In this document: one piece after another, positions 45,301-57,300 of the stretch
Numbering within the stretch: position 1 is the first letter of the stretch
Layout of the letters: every line of letters starts with the position of its first letter
Source of the DNA: Blastomussa wellsi
Taxonomy: Eukaryota > Cnidaria > Anthozoa > Scleractinia > Plerogyridae
NCBI GenBank assembly: GCA_947652115.1
Contig: OX393564.1
Location: forward strand, 22,686,629 to 22,750,628
Direction of reading: 5' to 3'
Length of the DNA: 64,000 nt
Made by a program: the position numbers and the translations under genes
Notes under the pieces: generated by a model
Database searches by the model: none
What the model was told of the DNA's origin: nothing
Seen by the model: only the letters and a program-made list of their open reading frames with translations

Positions 45301-48300
45301 GGCGAAGAGCTGATAGGCACCTGCGTGACCCCCACTAAAGTAAAGCTCGTCCAGCAGACACTTGGGAAAGAAAGTGAACGGCACTTGTGTGCACTTAAGC
45401 TTCTGCCATACTTTTTCAGTAGGGACGAACTTGCGACAAGCAACACAGACGGGTCGCATGAAAAAAATGTCTTGACAACAACAAACTAAATTATTTAAAA
45501 GTCTTAGTGTTTAGCAAATTTCCAGCTAGTTCCAACGCGGAAAAAGATAAAGCGTGGAGAACAATTAAGGGCAAGATAAATTCTAAATGCCGCGCTGTGA
45601 AGCGTTTACTTAAAGACAACGTCTGTGAACGTACATTGTAATTTTATTGACTTTTGGAACCTTTCTTTTGACGCTTAAGAAAACTCGATCGTTTAAATTG
45701 TATTCTGTATTTCTAGGGCTTTAGTTAGTAAATAAATAGTTCATTGCACAAAGCCGAGTGTAGTTCTTTTCTGGTGAATCAGGCGGGAGGTGAACTGAAA
45801 ATAGGGAAACGCGTTCGGGGATTATTATAGCCAAAGGTAAATAGCACAAACCGAGCCTGTTTATTCGGGTGGACCTTCTGAATCGAAGTAATATTCTGTT
45901 CATTGAGAATTTTACAGTCTCCATTAACTGAACTCATACAGTGTTATCCAGGAAAGTAAATTTCTGAGCCTGTTTTAGACAATGTTGTACTGTACTCGTG
46001 TTTTAAGCCGGGTTTCTTAGGCCCGGCGATCTAATAAAATATTTTTCCCACCGGCGATCCAGAAAAACCGCCCACCAGGCTGTGAAGTTCAACTCGAGTC
46101 AACTTCCAAGTTAGAGTTTCATTTTTCAAGTTAAATTTGAGCTTTTTGAAAGTTTACCGACACAAACACACAAATGCAAATCCATTTGCTTTTGTTTAAG
46201 TGCGACATTTCTCAAGTGGGAATGCAGCAAAAGCGCCCGCGTATTACTTAAGCATTCAAGCTCAGCTATAAGTGATTTCATAAACGTGTGCCGCTTGCCT
46301 TTTTCGTCGAATAATTATAATTTCGCAAAAGTATTGTAAATAAGGAAAGATTTTAAAGCACGAGCTAGCGGAAAGAAAGAGGGATAAGGCCCGGTTCATA
46401 CGTCGCATTTCTGCCTTGTCGAATTCAATGAAACTAATTCGACGTCGAGTCAGCCGCCGAATTTTTGCCGCACGTTTGACTGTTTTTGTCGCATTATCCG
46501 GCAGAAATGCGGCACCAATTCAAACGTCGAATTTCTACCTTGTTGAATTAAACAAAGATTGATGCAGGATCGGTAAACTTTTGTTGCATTTTCTTGTGAC
46601 AAAAGAAGTACAATCAGAAATATAATTTGTAGTATGAATTAAGTGCAACACAAGTGCGAAGTATGAATCAACAGTCACATTTCTACCGCATTAATAGAAT
46701 TGAATTCGACACGACAGAAATGGGACGTATGAACCGGGCCTAACTCCGCCATGAAAGCGCAACTCAAAGCGCTCTCGTGATTGGTTTGGTTAATTTGGAA
46801 ACTGTCAACATTAATGTTTAGCGGATAGTCATTTAGAAACTGTAATTTTTGTCTTGAGCTAATAATCATAAACTTTTTTTTGGCGGCATTGAGGCTTAAC
46901 AGAGAATTCCAAAGAATCGATATTTTTTCGGAAAACAAAATAATTCAGTTTTGGGGATACAAAATTAGATATTTGTTCTTCAAAGGATGCAGTAAGAGAT
47001 ATTTTACGGTCAGATTTAACTAAAAATGTTGGTCATGACTTTTATTAGATTTGTTGGCTCCTAAAGGAGCCGTTTGTTTAACACCTGTAGTGCAATGTTG
47101 AACGTTCAACATACAGGATTTTCCCTGCGGAATGCAATGCAGGGCTGGAGCTGTTTTGTCCTGTTCTGACAGGGTTCAAGGAGGTGGAGCCACAAGATCC
47201 TCTGTTCCGGGCTTGCAGAATGTTCGAATCTCGCGGAAGAGGTACTGTTTGCGGTCGTGACTTAATCCTTCAGGATTGATCGTCGGTGGCAGCGTGGAGG
47301 CAGGCGGCAGGATAGCGCAGTTTTTTAGCAGCATTCGGGACTGTTCAGGAGAAGTGTTTAATTCCTTAAAGTAAACTTTTCCAGGTTCGTCTTTGGAAAA
47401 TCTGAAATGGTGGTACTTTTTTATGTTCGGCAGTTTGTTGAAGTACCTCTCAAGAAATGAAGACCAATTGTAAGCTGGGACAATGGTTCTCCCGTCATGT
47501 GTTCCAACCAGCTGTGCCTTGTTGAGACCAACAGTGCTTGAACCCTCCACCATGTCCGCAAACTCGTACAAAGATGAAACAAAACTCACTTTATAAGCTC
47601 TCTTGATTATTCCGAAGCATCGATCGGGGCCAAACTTCGTATGACCGGCAATGAGGAAAGAGTAATTGATAGAGTCATGCAACTGCACAATCGTTCTCCA
47701 TGCTAGGTACCAGATAAAATAATTGTTCTTGTTCTGTCCTGAGCAGTTGTCTGCGTGAAGATGTGCTTGTGTTTCGCCAAGTCCGTGGTTTTGGAAATAG
47801 TGATGAACATAGCTTATCGTGGTATTTGCTCCTTTGCCAGTGTCACTCGCCTCGTCAATTAGATAATTAACTTGTCGGGGAATCGCTTCGCACATGACAC
47901 CAAAAATTCCACACTTGCGGGGTGTCTTAAAATAAATTGGACCTGGCTGCATGGGATTGCTGGGAATGTGGATCTGTTGAGCAAAGTCGAACGAATAATG
48001 GAGGTTTGTCTTCAGGGAACAGGCTTCGTGGGGTTCGTCCAAATCTATTTGCTCTTCAAGCGTCTCAAAGTTGGTTTTCGCTTCCTGACAAACTCTCCTA
48101 TAAAGGTCTCTTTCCGTTTGAACACAGTTCAAATGTTCTTGCTGGGCCTGAACGCATTCAGATTTTTCTTGGTCCGGAAGGTTGGCAGATCGCACAAGCT
48201 TCGAAGTGTTTTGTTGGCAGGTCAGACAAAGGTCGGACATAGGTTTCGCTACGACAACGTTGGGGTGAAACTGCTGCCACAGATCAATAAACTTAGTGTA

Positions 48301-51300
48301 GCAGACCGCTTGCTTTTCGGTTTCTTGACATGCTTTTTTAAACTCGCGCCAAACAGACATTTTGGTGTCACTCGATGACAGCAGCTTTATGTCGTCATTC
48401 TTAAAACCTGGTATCCTGCCAGGAAGAAGAACAGCGTTTTCTTCGACGTAATTTGTGAGAAAGTTTTTTATATCCTCATTCACTGCTTGCGGTGTGGTGT
48501 TGTGTGGAAGTCTTTTGCGGTTTCCGTGAACCCTCAGCGATATACCATTTTCTTCGTAGTGGTCTTTCAGTCTGCGGAATCGGGAATAACTGACCCCGTA
48601 AAGGTTTAGGAACATTTCTTTACAGATGGCTCTGGCTTGAAACGTAAAACTGCATCGAGGACTCCGCTTTCTTTTCTCGCCCGATACTTCGATGTTCGTG
48701 AATGCTTGGATGTTGGCCAGTATGACTAAGTCAAGTTCTCCATGTGACAGTTCCATACAGTTATTCAAATTTATAAGGACAGCTGCCTCCGAGAATTGTT
48801 GAGAACAATTACCACCTTTCATGCCCTGAGAACATCCGCATCCAGCTTGAAGAAACTGTTTCACCTTCTCCACGATTTCCTCTTTGTCAATTAATAGATC
48901 AGCTTGATCGCATTCAGCCATTTTGATGTTTTGATGAAGAGCTGTAGCAAGTTTTAAAATTCCATGTGGTTACTAAGACAACGCGCTCTAGAGTCGAAGT
49001 CGATTGGCTGAACTAAGCGTTGCGTTACCGTATGCAAATATCATTGCGTTTGCAAATTAGCATATGGCGAATGTTATGCTTCGGTAAGTATAAACAACCG
49101 CTCGCCGTTCTTATTGACACAAATAGATGGTTTCGTCGTCATAAAATAAAGGTAGTTCCCTGTACCTTTGTTACTGGTAGACATTTAACGAGAAATATGC
49201 GTAGGGATCTTTCATTTTCGAACTTTAAAACAGGTTCTGAGTTTTTCATGTCAGAAACGCAGCATGAAAACACAAAACATCGACTCAATTTTGAATGGGG
49301 TTTCGTGATCGTCGATTCAAAATAATTATTCTCTTACCCATTCAACCGCGCGTTCTCAGCGATCCATTCGAAAAATAATTATATTATGTAGCTGTTTGCC
49401 GTTAAAGCCCCAGGTAAATGATTGTTTAGCCGCCTCTCTCGACTTTTACATTAAAATGGTTTGCCATGTTCGATTTAGAATATTATATTTTTTCGCATCG
49501 CGAACAAAATTGATCAATCGTTTAGCCACCCCAACCAACAAAGCGTGCACAGCCGGTAAAACGCAACCAAATAAACCAAATATCGTCGAAATCGCTGGTG
49601 TTTGGTCAAACATTGTTTGCCCGTTTTAGCCACCCAACGTTACGTTTGACAAACACGATGTTGGATGGATTTAATGATTGTTTGATCGTTCAGCCGTTCA
49701 CTTGAGTCGTTCAAAATTTTTCTACTGCCGTTCAGCCGTTCACTTGAGCCGTTCAAAATTTTTCTTCAGCCGTTCAGCCGTTCATCATAACCGTGTCACA
49801 CGTCCTGGCTATCCGTGTGTCAGTCGTTCACTAGCCGTGCGTTTTGCCGTTCGCACGTACAGCCGCTAGTTTACGTTTTCGCGTGAGAGGTCACAGTTAA
49901 GCTTTTTATTCTTGGTCTTTTTGTAAATAAAAGTAAAGCTTTCATTTAGATACTAAGATCCTTTTAACATTGTAAGATTGTGTGATTTTCCACTGGCTGA
50001 GCCACAAGCGAGTGTGTGGGTGTACAAGGTCACATGGCTCAGTACAACGTTCAGTTTGTTTGTTTCCATTTGCCATTGCCTGACATGCAATTATCATCAT
50101 CATCGTCATCATCATTAGTATCATTACCATTATCATTATTATTATGATCGATTATTTTTTGAAGATGTGCCAGTATTTCATTTTCTCAGGACTGTTGCTT
50201 TCATTGAATCTTTTCACAGCCAGTGATTTCACCATGTATCCTTTCTCGACACAAAACTCCAAAGATTTTCAAAACTTACTGTCTGTTTATCTGGATGCAG
50301 CCTTCTTTCCACAGCTGAGGGAACAAGATTTCTGGTGAGTTTAATAAGTTTGTGTGTCAATCATACCCCACTTTGTTAAGACCCTCTGTTAAAGAATGTA
50401 GCTTTCAGTTTTTGAGGGAGGGAGAGAGGAGCTGAGGTAATTTTTCCGAGCAAGAATTTTTTCAGCTTCAAGTTGTGCAAGATTTTATTTTGTGGCAATG
50501 CAACCAAAAATTGAGTGCTGGCGACCAGAATTTCTGAACTGGTCACCAGCAAGCGACAAACTAATTTTTCCTCTCGCAGTTTTAATTTCAAGTGTTTTCC
50601 AAGGATTTCTTCTTGGATTTTATCTTTGGAGAAAACTTGAAACATAGTTCTGTAGCATTTTATGATCGTCATGTTCAACCGGCTCCATATTGTTTCAGTG
50701 GTTTCTCCCAATAGGTAATGTGGGTGCTCTAGCATGTTGATCTGGCATTCCAAGGTTCTTGTTTGAAGTTGATGCGTATTGGGGTAGAATAAATAGTTGT
50801 GTTGCATGATCAGCTTCTTCATACAGTAGTATTGGAAGAAGGACCCCATAAGTCCAGTTAAAGAAACTTTATCGTCTTAACTAGAGCCCTATACATTACA
50901 GTCCACACAAAACAGAGATAAAAAGAGAAAGGAGATGAAGTCTTCCCAAGACTGTAGGCAAAAAAGCTCTCTGAGACAGCACTGACTATCATATCATTAC
51001 GCAGCAGAGCAGAGTCTCTTCTTTAATGGCTGGATGTATATTCTGTTTATGAAAAAGCTTTACATGTAAATTGTTAAATTATAACGGTTACCAAAGAAAG
51101 GTTCATTTTTGGTTTGACTATAGCCAAGTGGGAATTTTGGACTGAATGGAAAAAAAAACATTTTGGGAATCAAACCCTACAATCTAGTGACCAAATTTTT
51201 TTCGTAAGTCGCTAGTTGGCTCCTTTAGGAAAAAGTTAATTTTGGACCCTGGTTTCTTGCTTTGCAAGAATTTTTTCTTTTTTTTTTCAACTATACAGAT

Positions 51301-54300
51301 ATTTTTTGCTAATTATTGCCCCAACACCCCCTCCTTCAAAAAATTATGTTTTATTAATTTTAATTAATAATGGCTCTTAATATAATTGCAGCTTTATATT
51401 TCACATTCTAGGCAGGAAGGCTGGCGGCTAGAACCTGAAGATCTGTCAAACCCTGATTCACCAATGATTTTTAAAGGAGTAGTGTTCAATGAAATGAAAG
51501 GTGCCATGGTAAGATTTAAAATGATCAAATGCAATCCTGTTTTGGTTAACAATGCTGTCATAAGATCTCAAGATTGAAGCAAAGTTTAAGATTTAAATAA
51601 TTGTGTGATTAGATGGAATGAAAGAAAATAACATTACATACAGTAAATAACATCAAACACTGACCAAACAGAACAACATCAGCACCAAATCCAAACAATC
51701 TTTTTTAAAAAAATTATCTTGTTATTGCTTAAGCAACCATTTATTTTGTTTTTCACAAATTTAAACAGTTACACAGGGTTCGTACAGATCATGGAAAACC
51801 TGGAAAGTCATGGAATTTTGGAATGTCATTTTCCAGGCCTGGAAAGTCATGGAATTTAAGTGTTAGTTTCTAAAAAAGTAGAAAATCAATAAGGTTTTTT
51901 CTTGAAGAAAATTATCAAAACGTATCCAAAATGAAAGATGATGTTCAAAAATGTTCAAATTAAGGCCATAGAAAACTTGGACAAGTCATGGAAAAGGTCA
52001 TGGACAGTCATGCTATTTCAAAACCTCAAAAGAGTACAAACCCTGTTACGGTATTTATGCGGTTTGCTGATGAAGTGAGATATCTTTTCGGCTGTGACAC
52101 TGACTACACTGTTAGGCAATGTTTTCAATCCATAAAACGAAGATCATCTGTCTGCGACAAAAACTCACTTATGTGAAATAACTCCCATTAATTTCTTTTA
52201 TTTTGTGCAGTCAACCCCCGAGTCACTGTTTGTTCATCATGCCCAGATGAACTTGTTACCCAGTCACACATACGGCAACAATAGCGGAGGTGACCCTCTC
52301 TGTATTCCAGACCTTACAGTAAGTGCGCATGTATTGTGGTTAGGCAAGTCCAATTTGTTATTTCTATTTGGTCTGAACATTATTAATGATTAAATATAAA
52401 GATATTGATATATTTAATTGATTATTAAAAAACAAAAGCTGATGGTTAAAGTTGACTAGTGACATTGTACATGTTACTTCATGGAACAGTTAAGGCATAG
52501 TTGGCAAGAACAAGATAAAATTTTAGGGAATTTAAAAGTTTAGAACCCAGGTGTTGACTAACGTTTTGTTATTATTGATGGTACTTTTGAGTTCTACCAA
52601 ATTTTCTCATGTAAACAGAAAGGCCTTATTTGCCACAGGGAACAAAAAGGATTAACTTGTGTTAACAAAAAGGGAACCATTTTTAGTTTGGTTTTATAAA
52701 GCAGTGAAATGTAATGATACAATGCCTCCTGTGAAACTGATTACTACGCAAGCAAGCAGCATGTGCATGTTCTCATTCATGACCAAATGTTCTAAACATG
52801 TAGCCATATGAAATAAATTTACGTAATAAATTATTCATTTTTATTGTGCTTTTTAGTGGCAGCAGCTAAGAGATTTCCATGCTTCACATTATCATCCCAG
52901 TAATTCCAGGTGTGTGTTTTGATTATGTTATGGTACTCTTTCCAAGAGAAAAAAAGCCAATCAGGTGCGAGAAAACTAAACCGCAAACAGCAATTGTGTC
53001 CTGAACTTTATTGCACATGATTGGTCAATACACAATAAACATTCCTGAAATATTTCAGCCTTTTCAGGTGTTCAGTCAGCACTATGAGTTTGACAGTAAA
53101 ATACTTAATGTTTACCATACTGCGCCACTAACATTGGAGTTAGAAATTGCTGAAGTAGCAAAGGATGAAAGTGTTTGAGGGGAATTTTAATATGTTTTCA
53201 AATAACTTTTATTTTACGATTTTTTCCAGGTTCTACACATATGGAGATTTACCCCTTGAAAGCCATTTAGAGCATGTTGAGAATAAAGTCCTACGTCACT
53301 TTGACAAGATTCCTATAACAACAGAAATTCCTCATGAACCTCGTTGGTCAGAGCCTGTAAGTGTTGTCAAATACTTCTTGGCAAGTGGAAGCATGTACAA
53401 CATCATTTGAATGTCAATCTTTGTATTTAAATATATTTCTGCATAATACATGTATGTTCATGTATTATATAAACATAGAAAGAAGCACATGTATTGTATA
53501 CTACAAACAAATTACAATGGAACTGGCTAAAGACCACCCCATTAATATCTTTCTTATTATGATCACTTAGTATTGTTTTCCCCTACCAAAAGTTATTTTA
53601 GACCTTTTGCTATTTAAAGAGCGGCTTAATGTACAGTCAATCAGTTTTTTGTGGCCCATTGCTGGCCGTATTAACAGGGTTCTACGTACTGTGGCAATTA
53701 TTATCAGTAAAGGACATGACATACAAATTATTGTTTCTTAATCCATACAAGCTCATGTAGTTTTGTTAATACTTGTAAATTTTTATGAACTTCATGTTTC
53801 TATTAGCGAGAAAAGCATGTGACCTGCCCTGTTGATCCAATGGCGGCAAACCCAGACAAGCAAGCTACAGTTGGACTGCATTACTTGACTGGAAGGTTTG
53901 TGAATTTCTGGTGTCTAATAAGAACTTTCACTTGTTAAACTGATTTCTTACTCTGTGTTACTGTCAGTTACTTTTTGGAATAATTTCATAATGAAAGTCA
54001 ATTGGCCCACCCAGGGTCTGATACTTGAAATGTAGGTAACTCAAAGACTATTTATGTTGTGGTTCAATTTTGCCCTTGGTGCAATATGGTATTTTCCTTT
54101 TTTCTGTTGTATGGTAATATAAGATAATGAATATGAAGCAAAGAAAAATACCATATTGTACCAAGGGCAAAATTGAGGGGGATTAATGCTGACGACATTG
54201 TTTACCTTTTTTCTCATTAGCGTACGGCTTGGTGTACAGAAGGCAACATGTTAGATATGAATGGACTCCAAACAGTTAAAGAGATAGTGAAATTTAGTAT

Positions 54301-57300
54301 ATGGTGAAATTTTTAGCTCTTTGTGTGCAATATTCAAGGAGAATTTGTCGTTCAAAATCTTCAAAATTTCTGGGTGGCAAAAGCGCTAATGAGCTCATAC
54401 ATTCTTTGTAAAATTTTGAGACAAAAAGAATTCAATACATCGAGCTGAAATTCATTGGCAGAGTTAAAGTGCCACTACGATGAAATTTTCGATATCCATT
54501 TTTTTACATTTTCGTTAATAGTACGACTTTTTCAGGTATCTTGCCAAATTTCAGTCCATTACAAACATTAGAAGTTGTCTTTTTTGGACTTTTATTTCCG
54601 AGAATTTACGGCCGCCATTAATTCTCCTTGTTCCATGACTTGGTTGAGAATTTGAGAAAATGACGTCATTTTCTCAAAATACCACACGGGTTGAAATTAT
54701 AATAACAATTAGTACAGAAAATCGCACGAAGAAGAGTAAAAGGTTTGGACGTTAACCTCGTGCAATTTTCTGTACTTATTGTTATTATAATTTCAACCCG
54801 TGTGGTATTTTGAGAAAATGACGTCATTTTCTCAAATTCTCAACCAAGTCATTGAACAAGGAGAATTAATGGCGGCCGTAAATTCTGGGAAATAAAAGTC
54901 CAAAAAAGACAACTTCTAATTCTCGTAATGGACTGAAATTTGGCAAGATACCTGAAAAAGTCGTACTATTAACGAAAATGTAAAAAATGAATATCGAAAA
55001 TTTCATAGTAGTAGCACTTTAATCGTGCCATGAACTTTCAATATTCAGAACTGATTTGAATTTTTTGTAGCTCCATCAGAAACTGAATTGGAATTGCTTA
55101 TGCTAATGAGGAAAATATTGTAAACAAGGATTCCCCTATACCAGTATAACTTCTTGATTTTGTAGCAAGTTTACATGCTGTAAAATATGCATCTGTTTTG
55201 TCTTTAATGTCCTATGACAACCATGACGACACCATGTTGGATTGCTGAAATTTGTGCATGTGCTAAACACAAAAAAGCCTGAAACAAGTTTTTATTCACT
55301 GTTCGCATGATCGATACTGTTGTGAGAGTTCATGCTCTGAAAATTATGGCATTCTCACATCGGTACAGCAGTTGGCTGAGCTCGTGCCAGTATGGCTCAT
55401 TCCAGTATGGCATGCCACACCCTGTTAAGGTCATTCCACAGAAATGGAACCAACACTGAGATTTTTGACTAACTCCCATATTCTTTTAGAGCATCGGCAC
55501 CTCCTACACTGGGGATATTTATTTTCCAGGGAAAAAAGTTATGACTTAGAGTATTATAATTGAAAACAAAGAAGTACATGTAAATGATAGAAATGAGAAA
55601 ATGACAATTTACTTTTCTGGCAAGCTCCAGATGTAAGAAAACTCTGCCTTCTTTGAATGTGCATGCATGAAATTGTGTGCAGTAAGGATGCACAATGCAA
55701 AACAAGAGAGTTATCTTAAAACTGGTACTTACACTGTACATGTATCTAAGTGACAGGTTACAATATTATTGGTAAGCAACTTTACATTGTTCCAATCAAA
55801 TTTTTCAGTGTAAGTCTAAGGAATTTTTTTTTTACAGTACAACAGATGCATTTGAGAACTTTACTATGGTTATTTTGTCATCACTCTTAATCACTGGTCC
55901 AAACTCACCGTTCTACCAATCTCTCATTGCACCAAACATTGGCTCAGACTACTCACCAGGAGTGGGGTGAGTATGTTTGTTGTCTTTCAAGTTTTGTTTG
56001 GTGTAATGTTCATTTGATAATAAAAAATAAAAAAATGGTGTCCACAGGCACAAAGTTGACCTGACTTTGAACTATCATGCATTTTTTTAAAACAAAGCCA
56101 AGAACGTGTCAACTTACAAAAGGTTTGGCATTGTTACAGCATCTATACCCACCCAATGGAAGGTTACTTCTATCAGAAATTCTGACGGGGTGGGTACATG
56201 TAAGTTTCCATAGCCACATTACATTTAAACTGGAATTTTGGAAGGGGTTGGATTCAAACCATAGAGTCTTTGTTATGGGGGGGGGGGGGATAACAGTGAC
56301 CATTCAAATGTGGAGACTCAAGGCAGCAAGCTGCTTCCAACCACACCACAAGATTCAGAAAACTTTATCTGTCTTCCATTAAAATGATGTAAATTTAATT
56401 GTGTAGTTCCATAAAATATCCATACCTCCCCCACCCCTCTGGAAATTCCAATTAAACTTCATACATTTCTTTAAATGTTTTGGTCTGTGAGGACCTCCAC
56501 CCCCAAGAAATGTCAAATCCCTTCTGTGGGGGGAGTATGGATATTTTCTGTAACTGCACAATGCAATAATACATGACATAAATTATGGTTTTCTGGCAGG
56601 TATGACAATGGAACAAGAGATGCCTCATTTTCAATCGGTCTTCAAGGTATCAAGAAGGATGATTACCCAATGGTTGTGGAAACCATTCACAACACATTTG
56701 ACAAGGTTATTAAGTAAGTATATGTCTTACGTGATAAAGACTGGTGAAACTTTCCCTCGCGCCACCACTTACAAACAAAAAATATTTTCTATTAAATAAA
56801 TATGACGTGTGCATTGATTTATGGGCATGTGGCCATACCAATAATTATTATGAGACAACAAAAGAAAAAAATGTAGACTTCTCACTTTTATTACTACATT
56901 GGTTGCAGGGAAGGTTTCCCATCTGAGCGAATAGAAGCAGCCATGCACGCGGTGGAGCTGGCCACAAAGCACCAGAGTAGTAACTTTGGACTTGGACTGA
57001 TTACGGTATTTTTGTCTCAAACTCCTGATATTCTTCTCTGATCTATTCGCTGAATAGTCATTCTGAATAGTAGCAGTGCATGCTGCATTTTCCACCTACT
57101 TATACGCAGTGCCCTGATTGTAAGTGTGCTATGCTCCTGGTTCAATCCCTGGGTGGGGTAACTGCTTTGTGTTTCTGGGCAAGAGGCCCACTTTATGTAT
57201 ATACAGGCTATGAGCTAACAGTTGATTTTGTATTGTGTTATCTTACTATTTGTTGTATGTTTTCATCATGAATTAATTGTCATCATCATCATCATCAGTT

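Larger units (their letters stand above)
36867..49894. mobile_element. 13-kb TIR-bounded DNA transposon carrying a DUF7869-like ORF and a BEN-domain gene
   Basis: The ends are inverted copies of GTGACCTCTCACGCGAAAAC followed by GTAMACTARCGGCT: 34 bp with two mismatches. AGTT stands immediately outside both ends (36863-36866 and 49895-49898). Both subterminal regions are packed with GCCGTTC/CCGTTCA motifs. The interior holds the 581-codon minus-strand ORF at 47176-48921, the BEN-domain gene at 42671-45641, ~300-bp direct repeats and an inverted-repeat cluster. It also holds a nested Harbinger transposon (37795-40793) and a nested MITE (46388-46740). Without these two the element is about 9.7 kb. 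It fills PITRM1 intron 5, which would otherwise be about 0.5 kb. A 4-bp target duplication does not by itself fix the superfamily. Confidence 0.82.

Noticed and set aside
42671..45641. BEN gene as an ordinary host gene unrelated to the transposon
   Set aside because: Not excluded, but its position between the TIRs inside an intron of another gene makes carriage by the element more likely.
47872..48378. Plus-strand ORFs of 101-168 codons
   Set aside because: Antisense shadows of the 581-codon ORF.
36867..49894. Idea that the whole 13-kb unit is one giant Harbinger element
   Set aside because: The Harbinger ends and TTA duplications at 37795 and 40793 delimit a separate nested element, and the outer TIRs and AGTT differ.
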